In this document: positions 15,448-25,896 of the stretch, in pieces
Layout: each line of letters opens with the position of its first letter
Position numbering within the stretch: the stretch's first letter is position 1
Assembly (NCBI RefSeq): GCF_900102885.1
Contig: NZ_FNGE01000002.1
Coordinates: forward strand, 1 to 64,000
Source of the DNA: Paracoccus chinensis
GTDB taxonomy: Bacteria; Pseudomonadota; Alphaproteobacteria; Rhodobacterales; Rhodobacteraceae
Direction of reading: 5' to 3'
Length of the DNA stretch: 64,000 nucleotides
Made by a program: the position numbers and the translations under genes
The notes under the pieces: model-generated
Databases searched by the model: none
Told to the model about the DNA's origin: nothing
The model's input: only the letters and a program-made list of their open reading frames with translations

Positions 15448-16494
15448 ATGGCGCAGCTTTCTCGACCCGGTCCGCGCCGGCTTGGCTGGGGGCTGGCCAC
15501 GGCGGTGCTCGCCGCCACGGGTGCGGGGCTGGCGGTGGCGCTGGGCCTGCCCGCGGCATGGCTGATGGGGGCGATGATCGCCACGGCGGCGGGCGCGCTG
15601 GCGGGGCTGCCGGTCGGGCTCGAACGGGGTCCGCGCGAGGTGGCCTTCCTTCTGGTGGGCATCTCCATCGGCTCCAGCGTCACGCCCGGGATCCTGGGAG
15701 AGGTGCAGGCCTGGCCCGGCAGCATCGCGCTGCTGGTGGCCTCGATCGCCGCGACGATGGCGGTGTCCAGCGTCTATCTCGCGCGGGTGCATGGCTGGGA
15801 CAGGACCACGGCGCGCTTCGCCTCGATGCCGGGGGCGTTCTCGTCGGTCGCCATCATGGCCGCGAACAGCAGCGCCGACCTGCCGCGCGTCATCCTGGCG
15901 CAAAGCCTGCGCGTGTTCACCCTGGTCGCACTGATGCCGCCGGTGCTGTCCCTGGCAAGCGGCGGCGCGATCAGCGGGGCCGCCACGGGGCCGCAGCCGA
16001 CCAACACGCCCCCCGAGGCGCTGGCCGTCTTTCTTGCAAGCGGCGCGGCGGCGATCCTGCTGAACCGGCTGCGCGTACCGGCGGGCACGGTTCTGGGGGC
16101 CATGGTGGTCAGCGCGGGGCTGCATGCCAGCGGCCTCGTGGAGGGGCGCTTTCCGCAGCCGCTGATCATCCTGGGCTTCATCGCGACGGGCGCGGTGATC
16201 GGTGCGCGCTTCCGGGGCACGACGCTTCGGACGGTTGTCCGCACGATGCCGGGCGCCACGGTCAGCATCCTGCTGGCGCTTGGGGTCTCGGCCCTTTTCG
16301 CGGCGGCGGGGGCCTGGATGCTGGGCCTGCCCTTCGGGCAGCTGTGGCTGGCCTATGCGCCGGGCGGGGTCGAGGCGATGGCCGCGATGGCGCTGGTGCT
16401 GAAGCTCGAACCCGCCTTCGTGGGCACGCATCACATCCTGCGCATTCTCGGCCTCAATCTCGTCGGCCCCTTGTGGCTTCGCGGGTCACGTTGA
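15448..16494 (+). CDS. AbrB family membrane protein
   Basis: A 348-residue integral membrane protein with about ten hydrophobic helices arranged as two similar halves, the pattern of Pfam AbrB (PF05145, once called ammonia monooxygenase-like). Conserved family pieces are LPAAWLMGAMI near the start, MPGAFSSVAIMAA mid-protein and the terminal LAYAPGGVEAMAAMAL followed by VGTHHILR. The family may transport or regulate, but no substrate is established, so I call only the family. It converges with the hydrolase on the other strand, 20 bp away. Confidence 0.85.
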   Translation: MAQLSRPGPRRLGWGLATAVLAATGAGLAVALGLPAAWLMGAMIATAAGALAGLPVGLERGPREVAFLLVGISIGSSVTPGILGEVQAWPGSIALLVASIAATMAVSSVYLARVHGWDRTTARFASMPGAFSSVAIMAANSSADLPRVILAQSLRVFTLVALMPPVLSLASGGAISGAATGPQPTNTPPEALAVFLASGAAAILLNRLRVPAGTVLGAMVVSAGLHASGLVEGRFPQPLIILGFIATGAVIGARFRGTTLRTVVRTMPGATVSILLALGVSALFAAAGAWMLGLPFGQLWLAYAPGGVEAMAAMALVLKLEPAFVGTHHILRILGLNLVGPLWLRGSR

Positions 16495-16514
16495 GGAGGA
16501 TGCAGGCGTAGCCG

Positions 16515-17396
16515 TCAGGAACCCCCCTTCAGGAAGCCCCCGATCTCGGCCGTGACGCGCTCCGGTTCCTCGAGATGCAGCCAGTGGGTCGTGCCGGGAA
16601 TGACGAGAAGCCGCCCGCTGTCGCACAACCCCACGGCGTCCCGCGCCACGTGGCGTTCCAGCGCCGCGTCCCTTTCGCCCCATAGCACAAGGGTCGGTGG
16701 CAGGATGCGCGCCGGTTCCGCGGGCCTTCGGCGCCGGCGCAGGGCACGGTAATAGTTCAGCATCGCGCTCAGGCGTCCAGGCTGGCCCCAGGCCGTGGCG
16801 TAACGGTCGAGATCGCCGGGGCGGAAGGTGTCGGGCCTTGCGCTGCCGCGCATCATCGCGCGCAGACCTGCAAATCCCAAGGGGCGCAGCATCGCCTCGG
16901 GCAGCAGGGGCAGCTGGAACAGCGCGGCATAGCTGCTGCGCAGGGCTTGCGTCGGGTGCCTCAGCGCTTGGCCGAGAAGGTCGGGATTGGGCGCGTCGAG
17001 GATCACCAGCCGCCCGATCCGGCCCGGGTGGCGTGCCGCCGTGGCCCAGGCGATCACGCCGCCCCAGTCGTGACCCACGAGGTCGAAGCGGTCCGCCCCG
17101 AAACTGTCCGCCAGCGCCAGCACATCCGCCACCAGAAGGTCGAGGTGGTAGCTTGCGATGCCGCGCGGCGCGTCGCTGAGATTGTAGCCCCGCATGTCCG
17201 GCACGACCACGTGGAAGCCCGCCTCGGCCAGCGGCGTGATCTGGTGGCGCCAGGCCCACCAGAACTCGGGGAAGCCGTGCAGCAGAACCACTAGGGGGCC
17301 GGTCTCGGGGCCCGCCTCGACGACATGCAGCGACAGGCCGTTCACCTGCCGCCTGCCCGGGCGCCATCCGGGCGCGAGGAGTCCGCTGTCCGACAT
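16515..17396 (-). CDS. alpha/beta hydrolase, epoxide hydrolase/haloalkane dehalogenase type
   Basis: A 293-residue protein. VVLLHGFPEFWWAWR carries the oxyanion HGFP motif. LVGHDWGGVIAW is the nucleophile elbow with Asp instead of Ser, which points to epoxide hydrolase or dehalogenase chemistry rather than esterase. VLWGERDAAL should hold the acid region and GTTHWLHLEEP the catalytic His. The ATG at 17396 follows GGGAGG at good spacing; further upstream the frame lies in unrelated DNA. The substrate is unknown. It is intact, unlike the epoxide hydrolase remnant at 9647. Confidence 0.88.
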   Translation of the reverse strand: MSDSGLLAPGWRPGRRQVNGLSLHVVEAGPETGPLVVLLHGFPEFWWAWRHQITPLAEAGFHVVVPDMRGYNLSDAPRGIASYHLDLLVADVLALADSFGADRFDLVGHDWGGVIAWATAARHPGRIGRLVILDAPNPDLLGQALRHPTQALRSSYAALFQLPLLPEAMLRPLGFAGLRAMMRGSARPDTFRPGDLDRYATAWGQPGRLSAMLNYYRALRRRRRPAEPARILPPTLVLWGERDAALERHVARDAVGLCDSGRLLVIPGTTHWLHLEEPERVTAEIGGFLKGGS

Positions 17397-17446
17397 CGGG
17401 GAAGCCTCCCTTCCGTTCGAAAGCCTGCCCTGCCGCCTGTCCGGCG

Positions 17447-19228
17447 TCAGAGGCTGCTCAACCCCCAGACCATGGCGATCAGCGGCGTGCCGACCAGCAC
17501 GACAAGGATCGACAGGGGCAGCCCCAGCCGCCAGTAGTCGCCAAAGCGATAGCCGCCCGGCCCCATGACCAGCGTGTTGCATTGGTGCCCAATAGGGGTG
17601 AGGAAATCGCAGGCGGCCCCCAGGGCCACGGCCATCAGGAAGGGGTCCGGGTTCAGGCCCAACCGCTCGGCAAGGCTGGCCGCGATGGGCGCCATCACCA
17701 GCACGGTCGCTGCGTTGTTCAGGAAGGGCGTCACCGCCATCGCCAGCACGATCATCAGCCCCAGCGCGACCAGCGGCGGCACGTTGCCCGCCACCCGTTC
17801 GAGGCCCGCCGCGATCAGGTCGGTCCCGCCGGTGGCCTGGATCGCATTGCTGACCGGGATCAGCGCGGCCAGCAGGACGATCACCGGCCATTCGATCGAC
17901 TCATAGGCCTCGTCCATCGTCATCACGCGCAGAAGCAGGACCAGGGCCGCCGCGCCTGCAAAGGCCACGGCCACGGGGACCACATGCGCGGCCACCAGCA
18001 CCATCGCCGCCGCCAGGATCATCAGCGGCAACCAGCTGCGCTTGCGGCTGCCGAGCGCCACGTCGCGCTGGCTGAGCGGCAGCACGCGCAGCTCGCCCAG
18101 GGACGGCGCCAGACGCTCGCGCGTGGCCTTGAGGATCAGGACGTCGCCCACCTCCAGCCGCAGCCGCCGCAGCCGCCGCGTTAGGCGCTGGCCGCTGCGG
18201 CTGACCGCCAGAAGCTGCAGCCCGTGGCGGCGCAGCAGATGCGCCTCGGCTGGGGTGCGGCCGACCAGCGCGGAATCGGCCGTGACGACGCCCTCGGCCA
18301 CGACGCTGTCGGCGTCGGCCTCCTCGTCCTCGGCCACCTCCTCGCCGGCCAGGCGCAGGCGGGCGCGGGCCACGACGCGCTCCAGGTCGTCGGGCTCACC
18401 GCTCAGCAGCAGCACGTCCTCGGCCTGCAGGAGGCTGTCGGGACGAGGGGCATGGCGGCGGAAGCGTTCCCGGATGATGGTGGTGACGCGCAGGCCGCCT
18501 TCGGCCAGGGCCTCGAGTTCGGCCACGGTGCGGTCGACGAAGGGCGAACCCTCGGGGACGCGGGCCTCGGTCGAATATTCCTCGATGTTGAAGGCCGCGT
18601 CCATGGACCGGCTGGCGGCGCGGCGGTCGGGCAGCAGGCGATAGGCGAAGGACAGGAAGACCACGCCCAGCCCGGCGATGACGATCCCCACGGGCGTATA
18701 GTCGAACATGCCGAAGGGCTTGCCCAGGATGTCCTCGCGCACCTTGGACACCAGGATGTTGGGCGAGGTGCCCACCAGCGTCACGATCCCCCCGATCAGC
18801 GAGCCGAAGGCCATGGGCATCAGCATATAGGACAGGGGCGTGCCCGTGCGCCGCGACAGCTGTGCCGCGACCGGCATCAGCATGGCCAGCGCGCCCACGT
18901 TCTTTGTGATCATGGACAGGACGGTGACGGCCGAGACCAGCACGGTGACCTGCGCCTGCGCGCCCTTGAGGTTGCGCAGAAGCGGGCGCATCGCCGTTTC
19001 CACCGCGCCCGAGCGCGCCACCGCCGCCGAGACCAGCAGGGCGGTCGCCACGATGATCACCACGTCGTCGCCGAAGCCGGAAAAGGCCTCGGTCGCGGGG
19101 ATGATCCCGATCAGCACGCCCGCCAGCAGTGCCAGCAGTGCCACGAGGTCATAGGGCAGACGGCCCCAGATGAAGAGGCCAATCGTGACGGCCATCAGGC
19201 CGAAGGCGAGCGCTTGGTCGAGGGTCAA
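17447..19228 (-). CDS. SLC13/DASS-type permease with two RCK_C domains
   Basis: This 593-residue protein has two blocks of membrane helices (about 5-200 and 395-590) around a cytoplasmic region with two TrkA_C/RCK_C domains (about 210-380; for example GSPFVDRTVAELEAL and DSALVGRTPAEAHLLRRHG). LVGTSPNILVSKVRED and its C-terminal counterpart NNAATVLVMAPIAASLAERL are hallmarks of the sodium/divalent-anion symporters. Homologues carry sulfate, dicarboxylates or other anions. The start is TTG at 19228; the next ATG would remove part of the first helix. It faces away from the TerB-like gene. Confidence 0.88.
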   Translation of the reverse strand: MTLDQALAFGLMAVTIGLFIWGRLPYDLVALLALLAGVLIGIIPATEAFSGFGDDVVIIVATALLVSAAVARSGAVETAMRPLLRNLKGAQAQVTVLVSAVTVLSMITKNVGALAMLMPVAAQLSRRTGTPLSYMLMPMAFGSLIGGIVTLVGTSPNILVSKVREDILGKPFGMFDYTPVGIVIAGLGVVFLSFAYRLLPDRRAASRSMDAAFNIEEYSTEARVPEGSPFVDRTVAELEALAEGGLRVTTIIRERFRRHAPRPDSLLQAEDVLLLSGEPDDLERVVARARLRLAGEEVAEDEEADADSVVAEGVVTADSALVGRTPAEAHLLRRHGLQLLAVSRSGQRLTRRLRRLRLEVGDVLILKATRERLAPSLGELRVLPLSQRDVALGSRKRSWLPLMILAAAMVLVAAHVVPVAVAFAGAAALVLLLRVMTMDEAYESIEWPVIVLLAALIPVSNAIQATGGTDLIAAGLERVAGNVPPLVALGLMIVLAMAVTPFLNNAATVLVMAPIAASLAERLGLNPDPFLMAVALGAACDFLTPIGHQCNTLVMGPGGYRFGDYWRLGLPLSILVVLVGTPLIAMVWGLSSL

Positions 19229-19322
19229 TTCCGGGGGTCACTCCGCAGGGGCAGGGCGGAACCGCGCGGCCCGCTGGCCGGTTCCACCGGGCGTCGGACA
19301 CGAGGGCAGGGCGGTGGACATC

Positions 19323-19880
19323 ATGGGATGGATCTTCAGGACGGCGCGCAACCGCGACGGACAGGCGCATGCGCTGGAGGCGCAGGCGCAGGAGGTGGCG
19401 CCCGCGCCCGCGCCGCTCCCGCCCGTTGCAGCCGAGGGGCTGGAACTCGCGCTGGGCGCCAAGCTGCTGGACGGCTGGCTGTCGAACCGCAGGCAGGTGC
19501 TGGTCCCGCACACGCTGAACTTCCGCGTGCTCGCGCCCGAGGAATCCGCCCTGCTGGTCGATGTCATGGCCGCCGCCGCCCAGGGGGATGGCGAGGTGGA
19601 CCCGCGCGAGGCCCGGCAGCTGCCGCTGACGCTGGAGCGGCTTGGCGCGGGCGAGGCCGAGACGCGGCGGCTGGAAGCCGCGCTGGCCGAGCCGCAGCAT
19701 CTCGGCCAGCTTCTGTCGCGGGTCGAGGAGGCGGGCCTGACCACCCATGCCTATGCGGCGGCGCTGCTGGCGATCAACCGGCGCGGCGGGGTGAACCGCG
19801 CCTTTCTTGACTATGTCGCGCAACGGCTGGGGCTGTCGGCCGAGGTGGCAGGCAGCCTCGAGCGCCGCTACCGCACCTGA
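19323..19880 (+). CDS. TerB-like protein
   Basis: A 185-residue, mostly helical protein. The N-terminus is Ala/Gln/Pro-rich. The core from about residue 70 (SALLVDVMAAAAQGDGEVDPREARQL begins it) matches the TerB/DUF533 fold, with acidic GDGEVDPRE as the possible metal site. TerB proteins are linked to tellurite resistance or envelope stress, but function is poorly defined. ATG 19323 is the likely start; an in-frame GTG at 19314 is possible. The 3' end overlaps the CBS gene on the other strand by 13 bp. Confidence 0.75.
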   Translation: MGWIFRTARNRDGQAHALEAQAQEVAPAPAPLPPVAAEGLELALGAKLLDGWLSNRRQVLVPHTLNFRVLAPEESALLVDVMAAAAQGDGEVDPREARQLPLTLERLGAGEAETRRLEAALAEPQHLGQLLSRVEEAGLTTHAYAAALLAINRRGGVNRAFLDYVAQRLGLSAEVAGSLERRYRT

Positions 19881-20332
19881 ACGGGCCGGGCCTCGGGCGC
19901 GGCCTCGGTCCCATGGCCTTCGGTCAGGTCGCGCAGCACCGTCTGGACCGACCCGCTTTCCACCAGAAGATGGCGCGCGACATCGCCCAGGGTCAGCCAG
20001 CCGATCACCCGGCCACCGTCGTCCCGCACGGCCAGCCGGCGGATGTGATGGGCGGCCATCAGGTTCATGGCGTCCTGCAGGCTGTCCTCCTCGCCGCAGC
20101 CGATCACGGGGCGGGTGGCGATGGCGCCCACGGTGACCTCGGCGCCGTTCAGCCCCCTGGCCACGACGCGGTACAGGATGTCGCGGTCGGTCACGACACC
20201 CTGCAGGTCCTCGGCCGTGCCCACGGGCAGCGCGCCCACGTCCAGTTCGCCCATCAGTTCGGCCGCCTCGGACACGGGGACCTCGGCGGGGATGAACTCG
20301 ACATAGAGGGCCATGATCTCGCCCACCCTCAT
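19868..20332 (-). CDS. CBS-domain pair protein
   Basis: A 154-residue protein made of two CBS domains (about 1-65 and 75-145). The motifs GVVTDRDILYRVVARG and VIGWLTLGDVARHLL close each domain. CBS pairs bind adenosyl nucleotides and act as energy sensors. It is last in the operon kinase-receiver-CBS; its ATG overlaps the receiver's stop (ATGA). That suggests it tunes the signalling pair, which is inference. Confidence 0.88.
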   Translation of the reverse strand: MRVGEIMALYVEFIPAEVPVSEAAELMGELDVGALPVGTAEDLQGVVTDRDILYRVVARGLNGAEVTVGAIATRPVIGCGEEDSLQDAMNLMAAHHIRRLAVRDDGGRVIGWLTLGDVARHLLVESGSVQTVLRDLTEGHGTEAAPEARPVQVR

Positions 20333-20700
20333 GCCACGGCCCCCAGCGCGGCGTCGATCTGGGTCAGCAGCTTGGAAAAGTCGATCGGCTTGGGGTGATA
20401 GTCGTCGCAGCCCGCGGCCAGCGCCTTTTCCCGGTCGCCCGCCAGCGCGTGCGCCGTCAGCGCGATGATCGGAATGGCGGCCGTGGCCGGGTCGTCCTTG
20501 AGCTGGCGCGCGACCGTCCAGCCGTCCATCACCGGCAGGTTCATGTCCAGCAGGATCACCTGCGGGTGCTCGGCCCGCGCCATCTCCAGCCCCGCCTGCC
20601 CGTCATGAGCCAGCACCACGTCATGTTCCCGCCGCTTGAGACGCCGGGACAGAAAGTCCCAGATCTCGGGCGTATCCTCGACCAGCAGCAGTTTCGCCAT
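20329..20700 (-). CDS. single-domain response regulator
   Basis: A 123-residue receiver without output domain: LLVEDTPE acidic pocket, phosphoacceptor in VILLDMNLPVMDGW, IALTAHAL and KPIDFSKL with the conserved Lys. It resembles the DivK group and the detached receivers of hybrid kinases. Its start overlaps the upstream kinase stop in TGATG, so it is coupled to the hybrid kinase and is probably a phosphate acceptor in that pathway. Confidence 0.9.
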   Translation of the reverse strand: MAKLLLVEDTPEIWDFLSRRLKRREHDVVLAHDGQAGLEMARAEHPQVILLDMNLPVMDGWTVARQLKDDPATAAIPIIALTAHALAGDREKALAAGCDDYHPKPIDFSKLLTQIDAALGAVA

Positions 20701-23700
20701 CAGTCCCGTCCTTCCTTCTTCGTTCCCGCGCGCTCGGCCGCGATGCGCTTCAACTCGTCCAGCAGTTCGTCAACGCTGTCCTCGCCCGGCTGGATCACCT
20801 GCCGCACCTGATCGCGCAGGCGCGCGCGCTCCTCGGGCGGCAGGCCCCCTTCGGTCAGGGCGATGACCGGGATCGCCCGCAGGTCGGGGCTGCGGCGCAG
20901 GCGGCCCAGCAGGGCGAAACCTTCGACCGCGGGCAGGTCCAGGTTGACGAGGATCAGGTCCGGCCGCCGTTCCGCGATCCGCAATTGGGCGGCAGAGGCA
21001 TTGGCGGCCTCCGTCACATCCCAGCCCTCGCCGGTCAGAAGGCGGCCCAGTTCATCGCGCGTGGGCGCGTCGCTTTCGACCACCAGCGCCAGCCCGGACG
21101 GCACGGCCGAGGGCAGGCGGTGGCGGTCCACGGTTTCCTTGAGCCGCTGCCAGTCCACGGGCTTGGTCAGGTAGTCGGCGGCCCCCAGCGAATAGGCAAG
21201 GCCGGTTTCGCGGATCATGGACACCATGATGACCGGGATCTCGGCCAGCTGCGGGTCGGCCTTCAGCGCCGACAGCACGGCCCAGCCGTCCATGCGGGGC
21301 ATCATCACGTCCAGGATGATGGCCGAGGGCGCGATCTCGCGCGCCAGCGCCAACCCGTCCTCTCCGTTCGCCGCCGCCGCCACGGCCAGCCCGTCGCGCC
21401 CGAGGAACCGCGTCAGAAGATCGCGCATGTGCGGGTCGTCGTCGATGACCAGCACGCGGTCGGTAGGACCGGCTTCGCCGCCCGGCTCTGCGGCCGCGGT
21501 GTCTGGACCGACCGGATGGCGCACGTCGGCGGGAAGGGTCAGGGTGAAGCTCGTCCCTTCGCCTTCAGCGCTGTCCACGGCGATGGTCCCGCCCATCATC
21601 TCGGCAAAGGCCTTGGTCAGCGCAAGCCCCAGGCCCGTGCCACCGAAGCGGCGCGTGGTGGACACGTCGGCCTGGGTGAAGCGCTGGAACAGCTTCTCCT
21701 GCTGTTCGGGCGTCATGCCGATGCCGGTGTCGTCCACGCGGAACTCAAGCCAGTCGCCCCTGCGGGTGGCGGTCAGGGTGACGCGGCCGTTCTCGGTGAA
21801 CTTGGCCGCGTTCGACAGCAGGTTGAACAGGCACTGCCGCAGCTTCACGGGATCCGACTGCATGGCACCCAGATCAGGGGCAACTTCAGCCGTGAAGCTG
21901 TTGTCCTTTTTCGCCATCAGCCCCTCGACGGTGGCGCAGACCTCGTCCACCAACGGGGCCACGTCGAAGGCCTCGACCTCGACCTCCATCTTTCCGGCCT
22001 CGATCTTGGACAGGTCCAGAACGCCGTTGATCAGCGACAAGAGGTGCCGGGCGCTGACCTCGATCTTGCCCAGGTCCTCGGCCATGTGGGCGGCGGCCTC
22101 TCCCAGGTCCTCGGCCTCCTCCTCCAGCAGCTCGGCATAGCCGATGATGGCGCTGAGGGGCGTGCGCAGCTCGTGGCTCATGTTGGCGATGAACTGGCTT
22201 TTCGCGAGGTTGGCCTCTTCTGCGGCCATCTTGGCAGCGGCGAGGTCCTCCTCGCGGCGGCGGCGCTCGGTCACGTCCCAGGTGATGCCCAGGGCATAAA
22301 GGCCACGCCCGAAGGGCCGCCGCTCGACCGAGCCGCGGGCCACGGCCCAGCGCACCTCGCCCCCTTCGCTCCCAAGGCGGAACTCAAGATCGAACTCGCC
22401 CTGCTCGCGCCGGGCCTGCTCGAAGGTGGCGGCGACATGCGGGGCATCCTCGGGATGGATGCGGGCCAGGAACTCGGCGGCGGGCAGCTCGCCCTCGGCC
22501 GCGGGCAGGTCGAAGAGGGTGCGGAAGCCCTCGTCGGCCTCCAGCACCTCGCGGTCGAAGTCCCAGGTCCAGGACCCGATCCGCGCCACCTGCAGGGCAA
22601 AGCGCAACCGGCGCTCGGCCGCCAGCGCGCGGGCCTCGGCCTGGCGCTGGGCGGTGATGTCGGTGCTGGTGCCGAACCAGCGGGTGACGCGGCCGTCCTC
22701 GTCGGGGATCGGCACAGCGCGGGACAGGAACCAGCGATAGCGTCCGTCCTGGCCGCGCAAGGGGAAGGTGTCCTCCCACACGGTCCCGGCCTCGATGGCG
22801 GCGCGATAGGACTCCTCGGCGCGGGCGGCGTGGTCGGGGTGATGCAGGGACCACCAGCCCCAGCCCTCCATCTGGCTGAAGCTGCCGCCGGTATAGTCGT
22901 ACCAGCGCTTGTTGAACCAGTTGATCGCGCCGCTTGCGTCGGCGATCCAGGTCAGTTGCGGCAGCTTCTCGGCAAAGGCGCGGAACTCCTCCTCGCGGTC
23001 GCGCAGCGCCGCCTCGGCGCGCCTGCGGCGCAGGTACTGGCCGACCTGCTGGCCGATGGCATTGGCGCTGTCCAGAAGGTCGTCCCCGCCTTCGGGCGCC
23101 GCGCGGGCGTAAAGCTCGATCACGCCCAGCACGCGGCGGCCAAGGCGCGCGGGCACGGCCATGGCCGCCACGAAGCCTGCCGCTTGCGCCGCCTTGCGCC
23201 GTCCGGCATCACCGAGGTCCAGGGACTTGATGATCTCGCCCTCTTCCCAGGCCCGCCCGGCCAGGTCCTCGCCCCGGTCCAGCGTCAGGTCCATCGTGGC
23301 CCCGACCAGCGCCTGCGCGTCCAGCCCCGGCGCGACCCAGCTCGCCTCGGGGGCAAGCTGCCGCTCGCGGTGGTTCACCGCCCAGAAGAACCCGGCCTGA
23401 AAGCCGAGGCTGCCGCCGACGGCCGCCAGCAGGCGCGGCAGCACCTCCTCGATCTCGGCGCTGCCCGCGAGCATCCGGCTGACCGTGACCTGCAGCGCCA
23501 GCCGGTCCGAGGCGCTGCCCTGGCGCGCGGTGTCCACCATGGTCACGACGCTGCCCGCAAGCTCGCCCCCCTCGATCAGCGGCCATGCGGAATATTCGGC
23601 GGTGAAGAAGCTGCCGTCCTTGCGCCACAGCACCTCGTTCGACAGCCGCACCGCGCGGCCGGTCAGGCGGGTGGCCAGCAGCGGACAGGCGGATTGCGGA

Positions 23701-23909
23701 AAGGGTGAGCCGTCGGGATGGCTGTGGTGGATCAGCTCGTGCATGTTCCGCCCCAGCACCTCGTCCGCCGCATAGCCCAGCATCTGCAGCGCGGCCGGGT
23801 TGGCATAGGTGCAGCGCCCCTCGGCATCGAGGCGGTAAAGGCCGAAGCCCAGCGCGTCCAGCATGGCGCTTTCGGCGGGCAGCGGGGCAGGGGAAAGGGG
23901 TGAGTCCAA
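20700..23909 (-). CDS. hybrid histidine kinase with PAS-GAF-PAS-PAS sensor
   Basis: A 1069-residue cytoplasmic kinase from a TTG at 23909, placed 5 bases after GAGG; ATG 23864 is an alternative. Domains in order: PAS (15-130), GAF (140-300), two more PAS/PAC (315-430 and 440-560), HisKA with H579 in [10 protein letters not shown], ATPase with GGTGLGLAL, receiver 1 with D867 in [11 protein letters not shown], receiver 2. In receiver 2 the phosphoacceptor position is Asn (N989, [13 protein letters not shown]), so it probably cannot be phosphorylated. Four sensory modules suggest several cytosolic signals or a redox/light cofactor. It heads the operon with the receiver and CBS genes, and diverges from pabB across about 150 bp. 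Confidence 0.88.
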   Translation of the reverse strand: MDSPLSPAPLPAESAMLDALGFGLYRLDAEGRCTYANPAALQMLGYAADEVLGRNMHELIHHSHPDGSPFPQSACPLLATRLTGRAVRLSNEVLWRKDGSFFTAEYSAWPLIEGGELAGSVVTMVDTARQGSASDRLALQVTVSRMLAGSAEIEEVLPRLLAAVGGSLGFQAGFFWAVNHRERQLAPEASWVAPGLDAQALVGATMDLTLDRGEDLAGRAWEEGEIIKSLDLGDAGRRKAAQAAGFVAAMAVPARLGRRVLGVIELYARAAPEGGDDLLDSANAIGQQVGQYLRRRRAEAALRDREEEFRAFAEKLPQLTWIADASGAINWFNKRWYDYTGGSFSQMEGWGWWSLHHPDHAARAEESYRAAIEAGTVWEDTFPLRGQDGRYRWFLSRAVPIPDEDGRVTRWFGTSTDITAQRQAEARALAAERRLRFALQVARIGSWTWDFDREVLEADEGFRTLFDLPAAEGELPAAEFLARIHPEDAPHVAATFEQARREQGEFDLEFRLGSEGGEVRWAVARGSVERRPFGRGLYALGITWDVTERRRREEDLAAAKMAAEEANLAKSQFIANMSHELRTPLSAIIGYAELLEEEAEDLGEAAAHMAEDLGKIEVSARHLLSLINGVLDLSKIEAGKMEVEVEAFDVAPLVDEVCATVEGLMAKKDNSFTAEVAPDLGAMQSDPVKLRQCLFNLLSNAAKFTENGRVTLTATRRGDWLEFRVDDTGIGMTPEQQEKLFQRFTQADVSTTRRFGGTGLGLALTKAFAEMMGGTIAVDSAEGEGTSFTLTLPADVRHPVGPDTAAAEPGGEAGPTDRVLVIDDDPHMRDLLTRFLGRDGLAVAAAANGEDGLALAREIAPSAIILDVMMPRMDGWAVLSALKADPQLAEIPVIMVSMIRETGLAYSLGAADYLTKPVDWQRLKETVDRHRLPSAVPSGLALVVESDAPTRDELGRLLTGEGWDVTEAANASAAQLRIAERRPDLILVNLDLPAVEGFALLGRLRRSPDLRAIPVIALTEGGLPPEERARLRDQVRQVIQPGEDSVDELLDELKRIAAERAGTKKEGRD

Positions 23910-24060
23910 GGGTGCCTCGTGGAACGGCAGGGCGCATGTGCCTCGCTCAACTCGGGCCGGGCGTTGCCGTTCCGGCGTGGCGATTGCCTGGACACGGCAC
24001 GGCCTGTAAAGGGCGGCGGGACCCTGGCCATGGCGGGTTGCTGCGCCTAGAGGGATTGCG

Positions 24061-25188
24061 TTGGCGCCTGTGATATCCTGCGAATTCGGCCCAGGCGGCA
24101 GGCCCGCCCTGTTCCGCGACCCCTCGGCGCTGGTGCTGGCCCATGCCTCCCACGAGGTGCTGCCCGCGCTGGAGCGGCTGGAACAGGCCCGCCGCGCGGG
24201 CAAGTGGATCGCGGGCTGGCTGTCCTACGAGGCGGGCCACGCGCTCGAGGACCGGCTGCGGCCCCTGATGCACGAACCGCCCGGCCCCCTGCTGGCCTTC
24301 GGGGTCTTCGACGCGCCCGGGAAGGACCAAGCGGCCCCCGAGGAGGAGGTCCGCCTTTCGCCCTTCCGCCCCCTGGTGTCGCGCGACGCCTATGAGGCCG
24401 CCTTCGCGCGTGTGCAGGCCTATATCCGTGCGGGCGACTGCTACCAGGTCAACCTGACCTTTCCGCTGGAAAGCCGGATGGAACGCGGCTCGCCCTGGGG
24501 CCTTTACCGCGCGCTGCAACGGCTTCAGCCGGTGGGATTCGGGGCCTGCGCCGACCTGGGCGGGCCGGTGGTCGTGTCGCGCTCGCCCGAGCTGTTCCTG
24601 CGGCTCGAGTCCTCGGGGCGGATCGAGACGCGGCCCATGAAGGGGACCGCGCCGCGCCATCCCGACCCTGCGCGCGACGCGGAACTGGCGGCGGGCTTGG
24701 CGGCGTCCGAGAAGAACCAGGCCGAGAACCTGATGATCGTGGACCTTCTGCGCAACGACCTGGCGCGGATCTGCCAAGTGGGCTCGGTGCGGGTGCCGGA
24801 ACTGTTCGCGGTGGACAGCTTTGCCACGGTCCACCAGATGAGTTCGCGCGTGACGGGGCAGCTTGCCGCCCCCGCGAGCCTTCCCGATCTGATGCGCGCG
24901 CTGTTCCCCTGCGGGTCCGTCACCGGCGCCCCCAAGATCCGCGCGATGGAGATCATCCGCGAGGTCGAGCCCTTCGCGCGCGGCGTCTATTGCGGCAGCC
25001 TGGGCTGGATGGGGCCGGACGGGGCGGGCTGCTTTTCCGTGGCGATCCGCACGCTGTCGGTCTGGCCGGACGGGCGCGTCACGCTGAACGTGGGCGGGGG
25101 CGTGGTGGACGATTCGACCGCCCCCTCGGAATGGGAGGAGGCGCTGTGGAAGACCCGCTTCGCGCTGCCGCTGACGACCCCGGGCTGA
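24061..25188 (+). CDS. pabB: aminodeoxychorismate synthase component I
   Basis: PabB turns chorismate and ammonia into 4-amino-4-deoxychorismate for folate synthesis. The 375-residue form is about the usual length for the stand-alone enzyme. The TTG at 24061 lies 7 bases after GAGGG; GTG 24070 is possible. Signatures of the chorismate-binding domain are visible: the active-site Lys in [28 protein letters not shown], and [17 protein letters not shown]. The 3' end overlaps pabC by 43 bp, so the two steps are translationally coupled. Confidence 0.94.
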   Translation: MAPVISCEFGPGGRPALFRDPSALVLAHASHEVLPALERLEQARRAGKWIAGWLSYEAGHALEDRLRPLMHEPPGPLLAFGVFDAPGKDQAAPEEEVRLSPFRPLVSRDAYEAAFARVQAYIRAGDCYQVNLTFPLESRMERGSPWGLYRALQRLQPVGFGACADLGGPVVVSRSPELFLRLESSGRIETRPMKGTAPRHPDPARDAELAAGLAASEKNQAENLMIVDLLRNDLARICQVGSVRVPELFAVDSFATVHQMSSRVTGQLAAPASLPDLMRALFPCGSVTGAPKIRAMEIIREVEPFARGVYCGSLGWMGPDGAGCFSVAIRTLSVWPDGRVTLNVGGGVVDDSTAPSEWEEALWKTRFALPLTTPG

Positions 25189-25781
25189 GGCTGATCGAGA
25201 CGGCGCTGTGGGACGGCGCGGCCTGTCCGCGGCTGGAGGGGCACCTCGCGCGCCTGACGGCCAGCGCGGCGGCGCTGGGCTGGCCCTGCGACGCCAGGGC
25301 TGCAGGGGCCGCGCTGAAGGGAGAACCGGGCACGCCCGCGCGCCTGCGGCTGACCCTAGACTGCGCGGGGATGCTAGAGGTCGCGCGTGCGCCTTTGCCG
25401 CCCTCGCCGCCCGAATGGCGGCTGGGGCTGGCCTCGGCGCGGCTGCACTCGGCCGACCCCTGGCTGCGGCACAAGACCACGCGGCGCGCGGTCTATGACG
25501 CGGCCCGCGCGACGATGCCCGAGGGTCTCGACGAGCTTCTGTTCCTCAACGAGCGGGGCGAGGTCTGCGACGGCACCATAACCACGCTGTTCTTCGACCG
25601 GGGCGAGGGGCTGCGCACGCCGCCCCTGTCCTGCGGGTTGCTGGCGGGTGTGCTGCGCGCCGAACTGCTGGCAGGCGGACACTGCCGCGAGGAAAAGCTG
25701 CTGGCCGGCGATCTGCCGCAGGTGCGCCTATGGGTCGGCAATGCGCTGCGAGGGCTGATGCCGGCGCGCTGGCAGCGGTGA
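25146..25781 (+). CDS. pabC: aminodeoxychorismate lyase (class IV PLP fold)
   Basis: PabC splits pyruvate from aminodeoxychorismate to give p-aminobenzoate. The 211-residue protein is a short member of the branched-chain aminotransferase fold IV. HKTTRRAVYDAA holds the likely PLP Lys. FLNERGEVCDGTITTLFF and LSCGLLAGVLRAELL form the cofactor and substrate site. The GTG at 25146 follows GGGAGGAGG and lies inside the end of pabB. A bare pabB-pabC pair without pabA is seen; the glutaminase must be elsewhere. Confidence 0.85.
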   Translation: MEDPLRAAADDPGLRLIETALWDGAACPRLEGHLARLTASAAALGWPCDARAAGAALKGEPGTPARLRLTLDCAGMLEVARAPLPPSPPEWRLGLASARLHSADPWLRHKTTRRAVYDAARATMPEGLDELLFLNERGEVCDGTITTLFFDRGEGLRTPPLSCGLLAGVLRAELLAGGHCREEKLLAGDLPQVRLWVGNALRGLMPARWQR

Positions 25782-25896
25782 GCCGGGCCGGGCGCCGGGC
25801 GTTGGCGGCATCATGTCGCGGCCCTTGCCCCTTTGGTGTCCGGCCCGACGGGCTTACGTCAGGCATCAGTCACAGGCGCGAGGACGAGGTCTGAAG

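Noticed and set aside
20985-23708. 907-codon plus-strand frame opposite the PAS-GAF kinase
   Set aside because: Same reason: low-complexity composition and a complete, motif-rich kinase on the other strand.
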